From Oceanitalea stevensii (GTDB taxonomy: Bacteria > Actinomycetota > Actinomycetes > Actinomycetales > Actinomycetaceae): a DNA stretch of 36,876 nucleotides. The translations under genes and the position numbers were made by a program. This document shows positions 17,474-27,700 of the stretch, one piece after another (the first letter of the stretch is position 1; each line of letters opens with the position of its first letter). Under the pieces are notes generated by a model. It saw nothing but the letters and a program-made list of their open reading frames with translations. It was not told the origin of the DNA and did no database searches. The DNA is taken from the NCBI RefSeq assembly GCF_014837105.1, contig NZ_JACSPO010000001.1, positions 171,448 through 208,323 of the forward strand, written 5' to 3'.

Positions 17474-18943
17474 TCAGCCCACCACGGCGGAGTAGAGCGC
17501 GGCGAAGCGCTCGGCGCGCTCGGCGTAGTAGTCGGCGCGCCCGGCCACCGGCTCGACGGTGGCCGCCGTGGTGGGCGCCGCCCGCTCCACCTCCGGCGCC
17601 AGGGACTCCAGCGCGAGCAGCGCGGTCCCGTGGAGGGTGGAGCGCTTGATCGTCACGGGCGTCACCGGCACCCCGGTGACGTCGGCGAGGAGCTGGAGCA
17701 GGTGCGGCAGCGACTGGCTCATCCGGCCGCTGGCGAGGATCTGCTCGGGCCGCGGGGCGACCCGGGTGAGCTCGGTGACGACCCGGCCGTAGCTGAGGGC
17801 CACGCCCTCGAGCAGGCCGCGGGCGATCGCCGCGGGCGTGCTGGCCGCTGACAGGCCGGCGACGACGGCGCGGGCGTCGGCCGCCCAGCCGGTGCTGCGC
17901 TCCCCGGTGAGGAAGGGCAGGGCCAGCGGCGTCGTCGGGTCGACCTCGGCGGCGAGCACGCCGTCGAGGTCGACGTCGTCCAGCCTGAGCGTGGCCTCCA
18001 GCCAGCTCGCGGCGCGCCCGACGTCGTTGAGCGCACCGCCGAGCAGCGCGTGCTCGGCGTCCACCCGGTAGGCCCACAGCCCCGAGGGCAGCTCGGGCAC
18101 CTCGGCCGGGACGCGGACCCGCACGGCACCGCTCGTGGCGAAGGACGCGACGACGGTCCGGGCGTCGGTCGCACCCGTCCCGATGTTCGCGGCCAGGCCG
18201 TCGGTGACCACCGGGAACCACGCCGCTCCCGCCAGCGCGGGCCAGCGGGTGGTGAGTCCGGTGAGCGGCTGGTCGGGGTGGTGGACGGGGGAGAGCGTGT
18301 CGGCGGAAATGCCCCCGACGGCGAGCATGCCTTCGTCCCAGGTGCCGGTGAGGCGGTCGAGGAGCCCGGACCACGCCGCCGCGGACGTGCCGACGGCGGT
18401 GGTCCCGGTGAGGCGGAGGACGACGAGCTCGCCGAGGGTCATCCACCGCGTCACGCGCGCGACGACGTCGGGGTGGGTCTCGTGCAGCCAGCGCAGCCGC
18501 GCGGGCAGGTAGCTCGAGTGCAGGCGCGTCCCCGTGCGCTGCTGGACCTGCGCCTCGTCGAGCTCGGCGCGCAGCGCGTTCACCTGCGGTGCGCAGCGGG
18601 AGTCGGCGTAGGTGTAGCACGGGGTGAGCGGCTCGCCTACCGCGTCGACGCCCACGAGGGAGGAGGCGAAGGTGTCCAGCGCGACGCCGGCGATGCGGCC
18701 GGCCAGCTCGGGGCGCGCGAGGGCGTCGATGATCGCCGCGACCTCCTCGACCACCTGGAGCGGGTCGATGACCGAGGTGCCGTCGGTGGCGGTGGTGAAG
18801 GCGTGCGGGACCTTGTGCTTCATCCGGTCGACGGGCAGGCCACGGGCGTCGTAGAGCCCGCCACGGCTCGCGGTCGAGCCGACGTCCACGGCCAGCACGA
18901 GGGGGTCGACGGCGTCCTTGAGGTCAACGGTGAACGAGGGCAT
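17474..18943 (-). CDS. FGGY-family carbohydrate kinase (gluconokinase/xylulokinase type)
   Basis: A 489-aa ATP-dependent sugar or polyol kinase of the actin-like ATPase superfamily. It opens with LAVDVGSTASRGGLYDARG (first phosphate-binding segment), followed by GVALDTFASSLVGVD and CYTYADSRC. The second domain has FATSGAVRVRV and a C-terminal ASGRMSQSLPHLLQLLADVTG, the position of the FGGY adenosine-binding signature. Substrate specificity cannot be read reliably; the N-terminal STASRG element resembles gluconate kinases. GGAGGAA precedes ATG 18943, and TACGAT at 18968-18973 is a likely -10. No sugar transporter or isomerase gene is adjacent. Confidence 0.85.
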   Translation of the reverse strand: MPSFTVDLKDAVDPLVLAVDVGSTASRGGLYDARGLPVDRMKHKVPHAFTTATDGTSVIDPLQVVEEVAAIIDALARPELAGRIAGVALDTFASSLVGVDAVGEPLTPCYTYADSRCAPQVNALRAELDEAQVQQRTGTRLHSSYLPARLRWLHETHPDVVARVTRWMTLGELVVLRLTGTTAVGTSAAAWSGLLDRLTGTWDEGMLAVGGISADTLSPVHHPDQPLTGLTTRWPALAGAAWFPVVTDGLAANIGTGATDARTVVASFATSGAVRVRVPAEVPELPSGLWAYRVDAEHALLGGALNDVGRAASWLEATLRLDDVDLDGVLAAEVDPTTPLALPFLTGERSTGWAADARAVVAGLSAASTPAAIARGLLEGVALSYGRVVTELTRVAPRPEQILASGRMSQSLPHLLQLLADVTGVPVTPVTIKRSTLHGTALLALESLAPEVERAAPTTAATVEPVAGRADYYAERAERFAALYSAVVG

Positions 18944-18967
18944 GGTTCCTCCGGTCGGCTGCGCCCG

Positions 18968-18973
18968 ATCGTA
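18968..18973 (-). promoter_or_regulatory. Probable -10 element for the FGGY kinase gene
   Basis: Minus-strand TACGAT lies 24 bases before the ATG, in the 44-base gap behind recQ. The kinase can therefore be transcribed independently of recQ. Confidence 0.45.
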
Positions 18974-18987
18974 CGGCGGGGCGCCGG

Positions 18988-21174
<2,187 letters not shown>

Positions 21175-21259
21175 GTCGCCTCCCGGTCCCTACGCTCCCA
21201 CGTCGCTCCGACACCCGCGGCCACGGCTTCGAGCGGAGGTCGGCGCGCCTGGGCTTCCA

Positions 21260-21396
21260 GGAACAACTCAGCGCTCGGCGCGAGGGCGGGGGGCGCGGCG
21301 TGGCGGGTTTGCTCCGGGAACAACTCAGCGCTCGGCGCGAGGGGGTGGGGCACGACGAGGGCTGCTCCGGGAACAACTCAGCGCTCGGCGCGAGGG
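21260..21396. repeat. Three identical 27-base hairpin-forming direct repeats
   Basis: Copies lie at 21260-21286, 21317-21343 and 21370-21396 and are identical. Each begins GGAACAACTCAGCGC and ends GGCGCGAGGG. Within each copy CTC-A-GCGC / GCGC-GAG can fold around a TCG loop with one bulged A. Spacers of 30 and 26 bases are purine-rich, and copies 2 and 3 also share their flanks (GCTCCG before, GGTGGGG after). The function is unknown. A dispersed REP-like element or a set of weak terminators behind recQ are the main options. Confidence 0.85.
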
Positions 21397-21436
21397 GGGT
21401 GGGGCGTGGGCGCGCGCGAGGGGGTGGGGGCGTGGG
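21394..21436 (+). other. G-run cluster with G-quadruplex potential
   Basis: Six runs of three to six G lie at 21394-21399, 21401-21404, 21408-21410, 21420-21424, 21426-21430 and 21434-21436. Loops are mostly 1-3 bases, with one of 9. It lies about 220-260 bases upstream of recQ, on the strand opposite to the recQ mRNA sense strand. Confidence 0.5.
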
Positions 21437-21588
21437 AAGCGCGAGCGGAGGGGCGGTGAGGTGCCTCACACCTCGGCGGAATTCGGTAACGGCCCGCTAC
21501 CTGGCCGATCGGCAGCGCCCTGCGGACTTCCCTCCTCCCTTGGCATGAATTACGCAACGACGCCGGTACGAAATAGGCCGAAGGGCTT

Positions 21589-21607
21589 GTAGGTAAGGCT
21601 CACCTAA
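21589..21607. promoter_or_regulatory. DtxR/IdeR iron box upstream of the siderophore-binding protein gene
   Basis: GTAGGTAAGGCTCACCTAA matches 16 of 19 positions of the DtxR/IdeR consensus TTAGGTTAGGCTAACCTAA. It overlaps a plausible promoter: TTGTAG at 21587-21592 as -35 and TTAGAT at 21611-21616 as -10, 18 bases apart. Iron-loaded IdeR binding here would block polymerase, so the gene should be on when iron is scarce. Confidence 0.85.
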
Positions 21608-21672
21608 CCGTTAGATTGACCTCGGCCGGTCCGGCGCCACCGGCCGCCACAGCCCACGAGTGAAGGACACCC

Positions 21673-22680
21673 ATGAGCATCGCTTCCCCCCTTCGTCGCC
21701 CGGCGCGCCTCGCGGGCGCGGCCGTCGTCGCCGCCCTGGCGCTGGCCGCCTGTGGCCAGGCCGACGGCGCCACCGAGACCGACGCCGCCGCCGAGACCGG
21801 CGCCGAGACCGTCGAGGTCGAGGACAACAACGGCACGCAGACGATCACCACGCCGCCGCAGTCGGTCGTCGCGACCGACAACCGGACCTTCGAGACCCTC
21901 GCCGCGTGGGACGTGGAGCTGAGCGCCGCCGCCGTGGCGCTCATGCCCGACACCGTCCCCTACGTGCAGGACGAGTCGATCATCGACCTCGGCAACCACC
22001 GCGAGCCGAACCTCGAGGCCGTCGTCGCTGCCGAGCCGGACCTCATCATCAACGGCCAGCGCTTCGCGGACTACCACGACGACTTCGTCTCCCTCGCCCC
22101 CGAGGCGGTCGTCCTCGAGCTCGACCCGCGCGAGGGGGAGCCCTTCACCGACGAGCTCAAGCGCCAGACCACCGTGCTGGGGGAGATCTTCGGCAAGCAG
22201 GCCGAGGCCGAGCAGCTGAACGCCGACCTGGACGCCGCGATCGAGCGGGCCCGCACCGCCTACGACTCCGCCGACACCGTCATGGCCGTCATCACCTCCG
22301 GTGGGGAGATCGGCTACTCCGCCCCGGGCACCGGCCGCACCCTCGGCCCGGTCTTCGACGTCCTCGGCCTCACCCCGGCCCTCGAGGTCCCTGAGGCCAG
22401 CGAGGACCACCAGGGTGACGACATCTCCGTCGAGGCCATCGCCGACTCCAACCCGGACTGGATCCTCGTCATGGACCGGGACGCGGCCGTCGCCGCGGAC
22501 GACCCGGAGTACGCGCCGGCCGCCGAGGTCCTCGAGGCCTCCGAGGCGCTGACCGGTGTCACCGCGGTCAAGGAGGACCAGCTCGTCTACATGCCCGCGG
22601 ACACCTACACCAACGAGGGCATCCAGACGTACACCGAGTTCTTCAACACCCTGGCCGACGCCTTCGAGGCCGGGCGCTGA
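21673..22680 (+). CDS. Iron-siderophore ABC transporter substrate-binding lipoprotein
   Basis: A 335-aa lipoprotein with lipobox LAAC (Cys27), followed by a class III (FecB/FhuD/BtuF-like) binding-protein fold. ITTPPQSVVATDNRTFETLAAW opens the N-lobe. LGNHREPNLEAVVAAEPDLIIN is the typical connecting motif, and PVFDVLGLTPALEV and NPDWILVMDRD belong to the C-lobe. It captures ferric-siderophore outside the membrane for import. GAAGGACA precedes ATG 21673. A 16/19 IdeR box in the promoter supports iron repression. No permease or ATPase gene is adjacent, so it must use a transporter encoded elsewhere. Siderophore identity is unknown; YclQ/FatB-type catecholate or carboxylate binders are the closest in style. 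Confidence 0.9.
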   Translation: MSIASPLRRPARLAGAAVVAALALAACGQADGATETDAAAETGAETVEVEDNNGTQTITTPPQSVVATDNRTFETLAAWDVELSAAAVALMPDTVPYVQDESIIDLGNHREPNLEAVVAAEPDLIINGQRFADYHDDFVSLAPEAVVLELDPREGEPFTDELKRQTTVLGEIFGKQAEAEQLNADLDAAIERARTAYDSADTVMAVITSGGEIGYSAPGTGRTLGPVFDVLGLTPALEVPEASEDHQGDDISVEAIADSNPDWILVMDRDAAVAADDPEYAPAAEVLEASEALTGVTAVKEDQLVYMPADTYTNEGIQTYTEFFNTLADAFEAGR

Positions 22681-22711
22681 GACCCCCCGGTGGGGCCGGC
22701 GTGAGCCCCGA

Positions 22712-22732
22712 GCGGGACGGCGCCCGTCCCGC
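22712..22732. terminator. GC hairpin between the binding-protein gene and the tRNA, possible bidirectional terminator
   Basis: GCGGGACG and CGTCCCGC form a perfect 8-base stem around a 5-base loop, 32 bases after the stop. There is no T-tract on either side, so the terminator call is tentative. Confidence 0.4.
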
Positions 22733-22781
22733 ACCGGCCTGTGGAGCATCGGTGCTCGTCCTCGTCGGAGCGACGTGTCGG

Positions 22782-22855
22782 TACCCCAGGTGGGGCTTGA
22801 ACCCACGACCGACGGATTATGAGTCCGCTGCTCTGACCGGCTGAGCTACTGGGGC
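22782..22855 (-). tRNA. tRNA with CAT anticodon (Ile2 favoured, elongator Met possible)
   Basis: A complete 74-base cloverleaf on the minus strand: acceptor GCCCCAG/CTGGGGT (first pair G-U), D-stem GCTC/GAGC, anticodon loop CTCATAA, 5-base variable loop CGGTC, T-arm GTGGG/CCCAC with TTCAAGC, discriminator A. CCA is not encoded. A CAT anticodon is shared by Met and lysidine-modified Ile2 tRNAs. The variable loop and T-arm look closer to Ile2, but sequence alone does not settle it. A TAGGAT -10 lies at 22887-22892. Confidence 0.9.
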
Positions 22856-22909
22856 GCGGGGCGGCGCAGGCCGCCACGGCCCGGCAATCCTAGCGGCCGG
22901 CGGTCGGGA

Positions 22910-22915
22910 TACCGT
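22910..22915 (+). promoter_or_regulatory. -10 element giving a probable leaderless mRNA for the gene at 22922
   Basis: TACCGT lies six bases before GTG 22922, with no ribosome-binding site between. Confidence 0.45.
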
Positions 22916-22921
22916 GAGGGC

Positions 22922-23428
22922 GTGCCCATCTTCCGTCGCTCCGCCCGCCTGCCCGACGCCGTCGCCGCGCACCTGCCCAAGGGTGACCGGCCGCTCGCCT
23001 TCGCCGCGATGACCAACGGGTCCTACGCCGTCGTCGTCCGTGACGCGCTGATCGTCGTGGGCGAGGACGGGCTCGGCCAGCGCACGGCGTGGCACGAGAT
23101 CGAGAACGGCTCCTGGGACGGGGAGACCCGGACCTTCACGATCACGTGGGCCGACCGGGAGCGCCCGGACCAGCCGCTCGTCCTCGAGTCGGACGAGGTC
23201 GAGGTCTTCACCTCCACGCTCCGCGAGCGGGTGCAGTCCTCCGTGGTCCACCACGAGACCGTCGAGGTGGGCGGCACCCGGGTGCGCGCCATCGTCCGCC
23301 GTCGCGAGGACGGGAGCCTGTACTCCCAGGTCACCGCCTTCGGCCCGCTGCCCCGCGGCGAGGAGGCCGACCGTGAGATCGACGCGCTCGAGCGCCGCGT
23401 CCGCGAGGCCGTCGGCCTCACCGGCTGA
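22922..23428 (+). CDS. Conserved-looking hypothetical protein, actinobacterial type
   Basis: A 168-aa soluble protein of no recognised family. There is no signal peptide or membrane segment. It starts MPIFRRSARLPDAVAAHLPKGDRPLAFAAM and then alternates short beta-like strands (YAVVVRDALIVVGEDG; TFTITWADRE; LVLESDEVEVFTSTLRERVQSSVVH) in a pattern reminiscent of a PH-like barrel. It ends in a charged helix (EEADREIDALERRVREAVGL). Codon use is like its neighbours. GTG 22922 is placed exactly behind a -10 element, supporting a leaderless start. It sits between two tRNA genes with no operon partner. The beta-barrel idea is inference from hydrophobicity alone. Confidence 0.75.
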   Translation: MPIFRRSARLPDAVAAHLPKGDRPLAFAAMTNGSYAVVVRDALIVVGEDGLGQRTAWHEIENGSWDGETRTFTITWADRERPDQPLVLESDEVEVFTSTLRERVQSSVVHHETVEVGGTRVRAIVRRREDGSLYSQVTAFGPLPRGEEADREIDALERRVREAVGLTG

Positions 23429-23491
23429 AGTGCGGCCCAACTCACAGCCGGGGCGCCCGTGGGCGACTCCCGGAGCACGCCGCCGTCCTGT

Positions 23492-23497
23492 TAGAGT
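23492..23497 (+). promoter_or_regulatory. Probable -10 element of the first tRNA-Asn gene
   Basis: TAGAGT lies 12 bases before the tRNA 5' end, leaving a leader of only a few bases. Confidence 0.5.
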
Positions 23498-23509
23498 CGA
23501 GCCGCACGA

Positions 23510-23582
<73 letters not shown>

Positions 23583-23587
23583 CAGGC

Positions 23588-23618
23588 AAGGCCCGGAACC
23601 GCCAGGTTCCGGGCCTTT
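23588..23618 (+). terminator. Rho-independent terminator after tRNA-Asn copy 1
   Basis: A perfect 13-base stem (AAGGCCCGGAACC with its complement) closes on a GCCA loop and is followed by a short T run, beginning six bases after the tRNA. Confidence 0.9.
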
Positions 23619-23742
23619 GTGCTTCCCGGGACGCCGTTGCGCTCGCGCGCGGGCCGTCCGGCGCGCACCATGGCTGGGCCGCACGTGGGAGCGACGACCT
23701 CGCCCCGGCGGCCCCCACACCCACCCACCGGGAGGCACGCGC

Positions 23743-24597
23743 ATGACTCAGATCCCCACCGTCACGCTCAACACCGGCACGACGATGCCCATCCTCGGAT
23801 TCGGCGTTTTCCAGGTGCCGCCGGAGGAGACCGAGAAGGTCGTCACCGACGCGCTCGCCGCCGGTTACCGCCACCTCGACACCGCGGCCGGCTACCGCAA
23901 CGAGGACGCCGTCGGGCGCGCGATCGCCGCCAGCGGCATCGCCCGCGAGGAGCTCTTCGTCACGACCAAGCTGTGGAACCACGACGGCGGCGAGGAGGGC
24001 ACCCGCCGCGCCTTCGAGGCGTCCCTGGAGAAGCTCGGGCTCGACTACGTCGACCTCTACCTGATCCACCAGCCCTTCGGCGACTACTACTCCTTCTGGC
24101 GCGCGATGTCCGAGCTCCACCGTGAGGGCGCGGCCAAAGCGATCGGCGTCTCGAACTTCTTCCCCGACCGCCTCGTCGACCTCGTCCAGCACACCGACGT
24201 CGTCCCGGCCGTCAACCAGATCGAGACGCACCCCTTCTACCAGCGGACCACCGACCAGGAGGTCATGGCCGGGCTGGGCGTCCAGATCGAGTCGTGGGGA
24301 CCGCTGGCCGAGGGGAAGAACGACATCTTCTCCAACCCCACCCTCACGTCGATCGGGGAGGCGCACGGCAAGACCGTCGCGCAGGTCGCGCTGCGCTGGC
24401 TCGTCCAGCGCGACGTCGTCGTCATCCCCAAGTCCGTGCGCCCGGAGCGGATGGCCGAGAACATCGACATCTTCGACTTCGAGCTGAGCGAGGAGGAGAT
24501 GGGCCGGATCGCCGAGCTCGAGACCGGCCGGTCGATCTCCCTCGACCACCACGACCCCGAGGTCGCCAAGCGCCTCGGTGGCGTCCGGCTCGGCTAG
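23743..24597 (+). CDS. Aldo/keto reductase (2,5-diketo-D-gluconate reductase family)
   Basis: A 284-aa NADPH-dependent reductase with a TIM-barrel fold. The catalytic tetrad is visible as Asp46 and Tyr51 ([11 protein letters not shown]), Lys76 (TTKLWN) and His109 (YLIHQP). Further family motifs are [15 protein letters not shown] and the cofactor-binding [14 protein letters not shown]. Length is typical for AKR5-like enzymes, which reduce aldehydes and ketones such as methylglyoxal or diketogluconate; the real substrate is unknown. GGGAGG precedes ATG 23743. An in-frame TTG start at 23617 was rejected because it would overlap the tRNA terminator. The gene stands alone between two tRNA-Asn genes. 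Confidence 0.92.
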   Translation: MTQIPTVTLNTGTTMPILGFGVFQVPPEETEKVVTDALAAGYRHLDTAAGYRNEDAVGRAIAASGIAREELFVTTKLWNHDGGEEGTRRAFEASLEKLGLDYVDLYLIHQPFGDYYSFWRAMSELHREGAAKAIGVSNFFPDRLVDLVQHTDVVPAVNQIETHPFYQRTTDQEVMAGLGVQIESWGPLAEGKNDIFSNPTLTSIGEAHGKTVAQVALRWLVQRDVVVIPKSVRPERMAENIDIFDFELSEEEMGRIAELETGRSISLDHHDPEVAKRLGGVRLG

Positions 24598-24653
24598 GCC
24601 GCGTGCGCCCCGCCGTCGTGATCACGGCGGCGGGGCGGTGCCCCGTCCCCTGG

Positions 24654-24659
24654 TAGCAT
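24654..24659 (+). promoter_or_regulatory. Probable -10 element of the second tRNA-Asn gene
   Basis: TAGCAT lies 11 bases before the tRNA 5' end, at almost the same distance as in copy 1. Confidence 0.5.
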
Positions 24660-24670
24660 CGTCCCCGCAA

Positions 24671-24745
24671 TCCCGCGTAGCTCAACGGCAGAGCATCCGA
24701 CTGTTAATCGGACGGTTGCTGGTTCGAATCCAGCCGCGGGAGCCA
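24671..24745 (+). tRNA. tRNA-Asn (GTT), copy 2
   Basis: A 72-base tRNA plus an encoded CCA (24743-24745). It is nearly identical to copy 1 with the same anticodon loop CTGTTAA. Differences are a one-base-shorter D-loop, a G in place of A in the T-loop position, and a compensatory T-stem change (GCTGG/CCAGC instead of ACTGG/CCAGT), so both copies look functional. Confidence 0.96.
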
Positions 24746-24750
24746 CAGAA

Positions 24751-24783
24751 GGGCCCCGCCAGGCAGCTGCCTGGCGGCCCTTC
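24751..24783. terminator. Bidirectional terminator between tRNA-Asn copy 2 and the xylanase gene
   Basis: A perfect 22-base palindrome (CCGCCAGGCAG and its complement, 24756-24777), flanked by GGG and CCC, with TT on the plus side. It lies just after the tRNA and 14 bases beyond the xylanase stop on the other strand, so it can serve both. Confidence 0.75.
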
Positions 24784-24796
24784 CTCACTCAGCCGG

Positions 24797-27700
24797 TCAC
24801 CCGGTAGTGGTTGCCCGACGGTGGGCGGCGAGCCCACCACCGCCCGCCACCAGGAGCAGCGCGAGCAGCAGAGCGGTGAGCTCCACACCCGTCACGGGCA
24901 GGCCGCCGCGGCCCGGACCGTCCGGTCCGCCTGCGGGCGGCGGCGTGGCGCCGTCGGTCGGCCCGTCCGTCGGGGCCGGGGAGCCGGTCGGGGGCTCCGT
25001 CGGCTGCTCGGTGGGCGGCGTCGTCGGCTCCTCGGCCGCGTCCACGAGCTGGCCCACGCCCCACCGCGCCGTGCTCTGGTAGCCGAGCCCGGTCGGGTCG
25101 GCCCAGTTGCGGATCGAGGTGCGGGTCGCGACGCCGTCGACGGTGCTCGCGTCGTTCACCTGGAAGTCCAGGCCGTGGAAGGACCCCAGGCCGCCCTCCT
25201 CGAGGAGGCTGATCGCCACCTCGACGACGTACCCGTCCTCGGTCACGGACGTCGCGCTCTGCACCCGGTCGGCCTGGAAGGCCTCGTCGCCGGTGCCGAA
25301 GGACACGACGTTCTCGTAGCTGACCCGGATCTGGGTGTCGTCGTAGCGGTACGGGCCGTTCTTGTCGTTGCCCGCGTCGACGTAGATCTCCACCGAGTCC
25401 TGCGCCCACGGGTCGCTGTGCTCGGCGTTCAGCTCGTCGTCGGTCACCTCCATGAGGACGTAGAGCGTGTTCTCGTCCCACAGGGTGCGGACCTCGGCGG
25501 TCGCCGTCCCGTCCGCGTCCGTCCCGTCGGTCAGGAGCGTCTGCTTGTCGGTGGTGACGACGTTCGCCGACTCCCACACGCCGTCGACGTCGCCGTCGAC
25601 CTCCGGCAGCGCCTCGGCCGGCGCGACCTCGAGGTAGGACAGCGGCTCGACGAGCGTGAGCTGCGCGAGCGTGCCCGGCGAGCTCCAGCCCACCGCGCCG
25701 TCGTCGACCAGCGCCCGCAGGTCGAGGCCGAGGAGGTCGCCCTCCGCCGCGCCGTCGAGCGGGACGTGGACGACGGCGAACCAGGCCTCGTCGAGGTCCT
25801 CGGTGACCGCCTCGGCGTCACCCGAGCCGTCGCGCGCGACGGTGTAGGTCTCCTCGCCGACGACGATCTCGATCGCGTCCGCGTCGCCCGTGACGGCGGC
25901 GAGCACCGTGAGGTGGTCCTCCGCCCAGCGCAGCTGGAAGGCCGCGAGCTCGTCGAGCGCCTCGTCCTGGACCGTGTGGAGCGGGAGCTGGGCCCACTCG
26001 ACGGCGTCCCACGCGTCCTCGTCGAGCGGGACGTCACCGGCGAAGACGAACGCCGAGCGCTGCCGCGGCGGCAGCTCCTCGCTGTCGACGGCGCCGTAGT
26101 ACGCCGGCTTGGCGCGCAGGCTGCCGTCGAAGAGCAGCGGCGCGCCGTTGTCGTTGCGCCAGCTGCGGGTGTCGATGAGCCCCCAGACCGTCACCGAGTA
26201 CAGGTCGTCGGCGTGGTCGCGGAAGACGCGGAAGGCGTCGCGGTAGTAGTAGCCCTGCTCGACGAGCAGGGCCTCGGTCACCGGCGTGCCGGTGGTGACG
26301 TCGAGCTCGGTGACCACCTGGAGGAGCCCGGTGTCCTGGAAGCGGACGATCGCGTCCTCCAGCGCCTGGACCGGCATGGCGAGGTTGACGTGGAACTGGT
26401 GCCCCACGCCGTCGATCGGCACGCCGCGGTCGACGAGCCGCTCGACGAGGTCGTAGTACCGCGTCTGCTTGCCCGACTGCTCGGTGTTGTAGTCGTTGAT
26501 GAACAGCGTCACCGGGTCGGCGCCGGCGACGGCGTAGACGTCGTTGAACGCCTCGTCCGCGTACTCGAAGGCGAGGTCGATGAACTCCTCGCCGAGGATC
26601 CGGTACCACTCGCTGCGGCGCAGCCCGTCGGAGAACTCGCCGCTGTCGGAGACGACCTCGTTGACGACGTCCCAGGCGTTCAGCGGGTTCGTCTCGCTGC
26701 CGAAGGGCCCGTACTCGTCGCTCATCGTCTCGGCGACGGAGAAGATGTGCTCCCGCATCCGGTCACGCAGGACCTGCTGGTCCGCCGCGCTCGTCGTGAG
26801 CGGGGCGCCCGCCGCGTCCTGGAAGAACCAGGCCGGGGTCTGGCTGTGCCACACGAGGACGTGGCCGTACACGTCGAGGTCCTCGGCCTGGGCGAAGTCC
26901 ATGATCGCCGCGGCCTCGGGGTGCATCCGGAAGGCGCCCTCGTCGTCGTACCAGGCCTCCGGCTTCATGTGGTTCTCGCCGGTCACCTGGGTGAAGTGGC
27001 GGGTGGTGAGCTCGGCGGAGTCGCCGAGGGTCTCGCGCCGGTCGATGGCCACGCCCACGGGGAAGGGCACGGTGTCCTTGAGCGGCGTGAGGTCCTCGAT
27101 GCCGGTGCTGTCCTGGGAACGGATGGTCACGTCGTCGACGAGGAAGTCGCCGGCGCCGCCGGTGTTGTAGCTCGTCTCGAGGTAGATCCGGGCGCTGTCG
27201 GCGGCCGGCATGGTGAACGTGGCCGTCACCTGGGTCCACCCCGAGGAGGTGACGCCCGGGACCTGCGCGAGGGTGTCGAAGGCGTCGGCGCCGTCGGTGG
27301 TGCGCTGCATGCTCAGCCAGATGTCGTCGGTGTCCTCACCGGCCGCCATCTTCACCCACGCGGTCACCTCGTAGGTCGTGCCCGTCTCGACCCGTCCGGT
27401 GAGGTCGAGGCCGGTACCGTCGCCCTGGGAGGTGCGACCGGTGACCAGGGCGGCCTGCGCGCCGCCGTGCGCCTCGGCGTCCGTCACCGAGACGGTCGGG
27501 TCGCCGTCCGCGTCGCCGCGCGGGGCCCAGCCCTGCAGGCCGTCCTCGAAGCCGAAGGTGAGGTCGAGCGGCGCGACGGAGTCGAGGAGCCCGCCGCTGG
27601 GCAGGGTGAAGGTGAAGCCCTCGGCGAGCCGCTCGGTGATGACGGTGCGGACGGCCGCGATCGAGCTCGCCCGGTTCCCTCCGCCGTCGTGCACGAGGAC

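Larger units (their letters stand above)
21175..21672. other. 498-bp non-coding region between recQ and the siderophore-binding protein gene
   Basis: No convincing gene is visible here. From left to right it holds the recQ upstream region, three identical 27-base hairpin repeats (21260-21396), a G-run cluster (21394-21436), a perfect 6-base-arm palindrome (21456-21469), a less GC-rich stretch, and the iron-box promoter (21587-21617). Short open frames across the repeats exist on both strands but have no start signal or family resemblance. Confidence 0.75.

Noticed and set aside
21260..21396. CRISPR array
   Set aside because: The repeat (27) and spacer (26-30) sizes are suggestive, but there are only three copies, the spacers resemble each other and are G-rich, and no cas gene is present.
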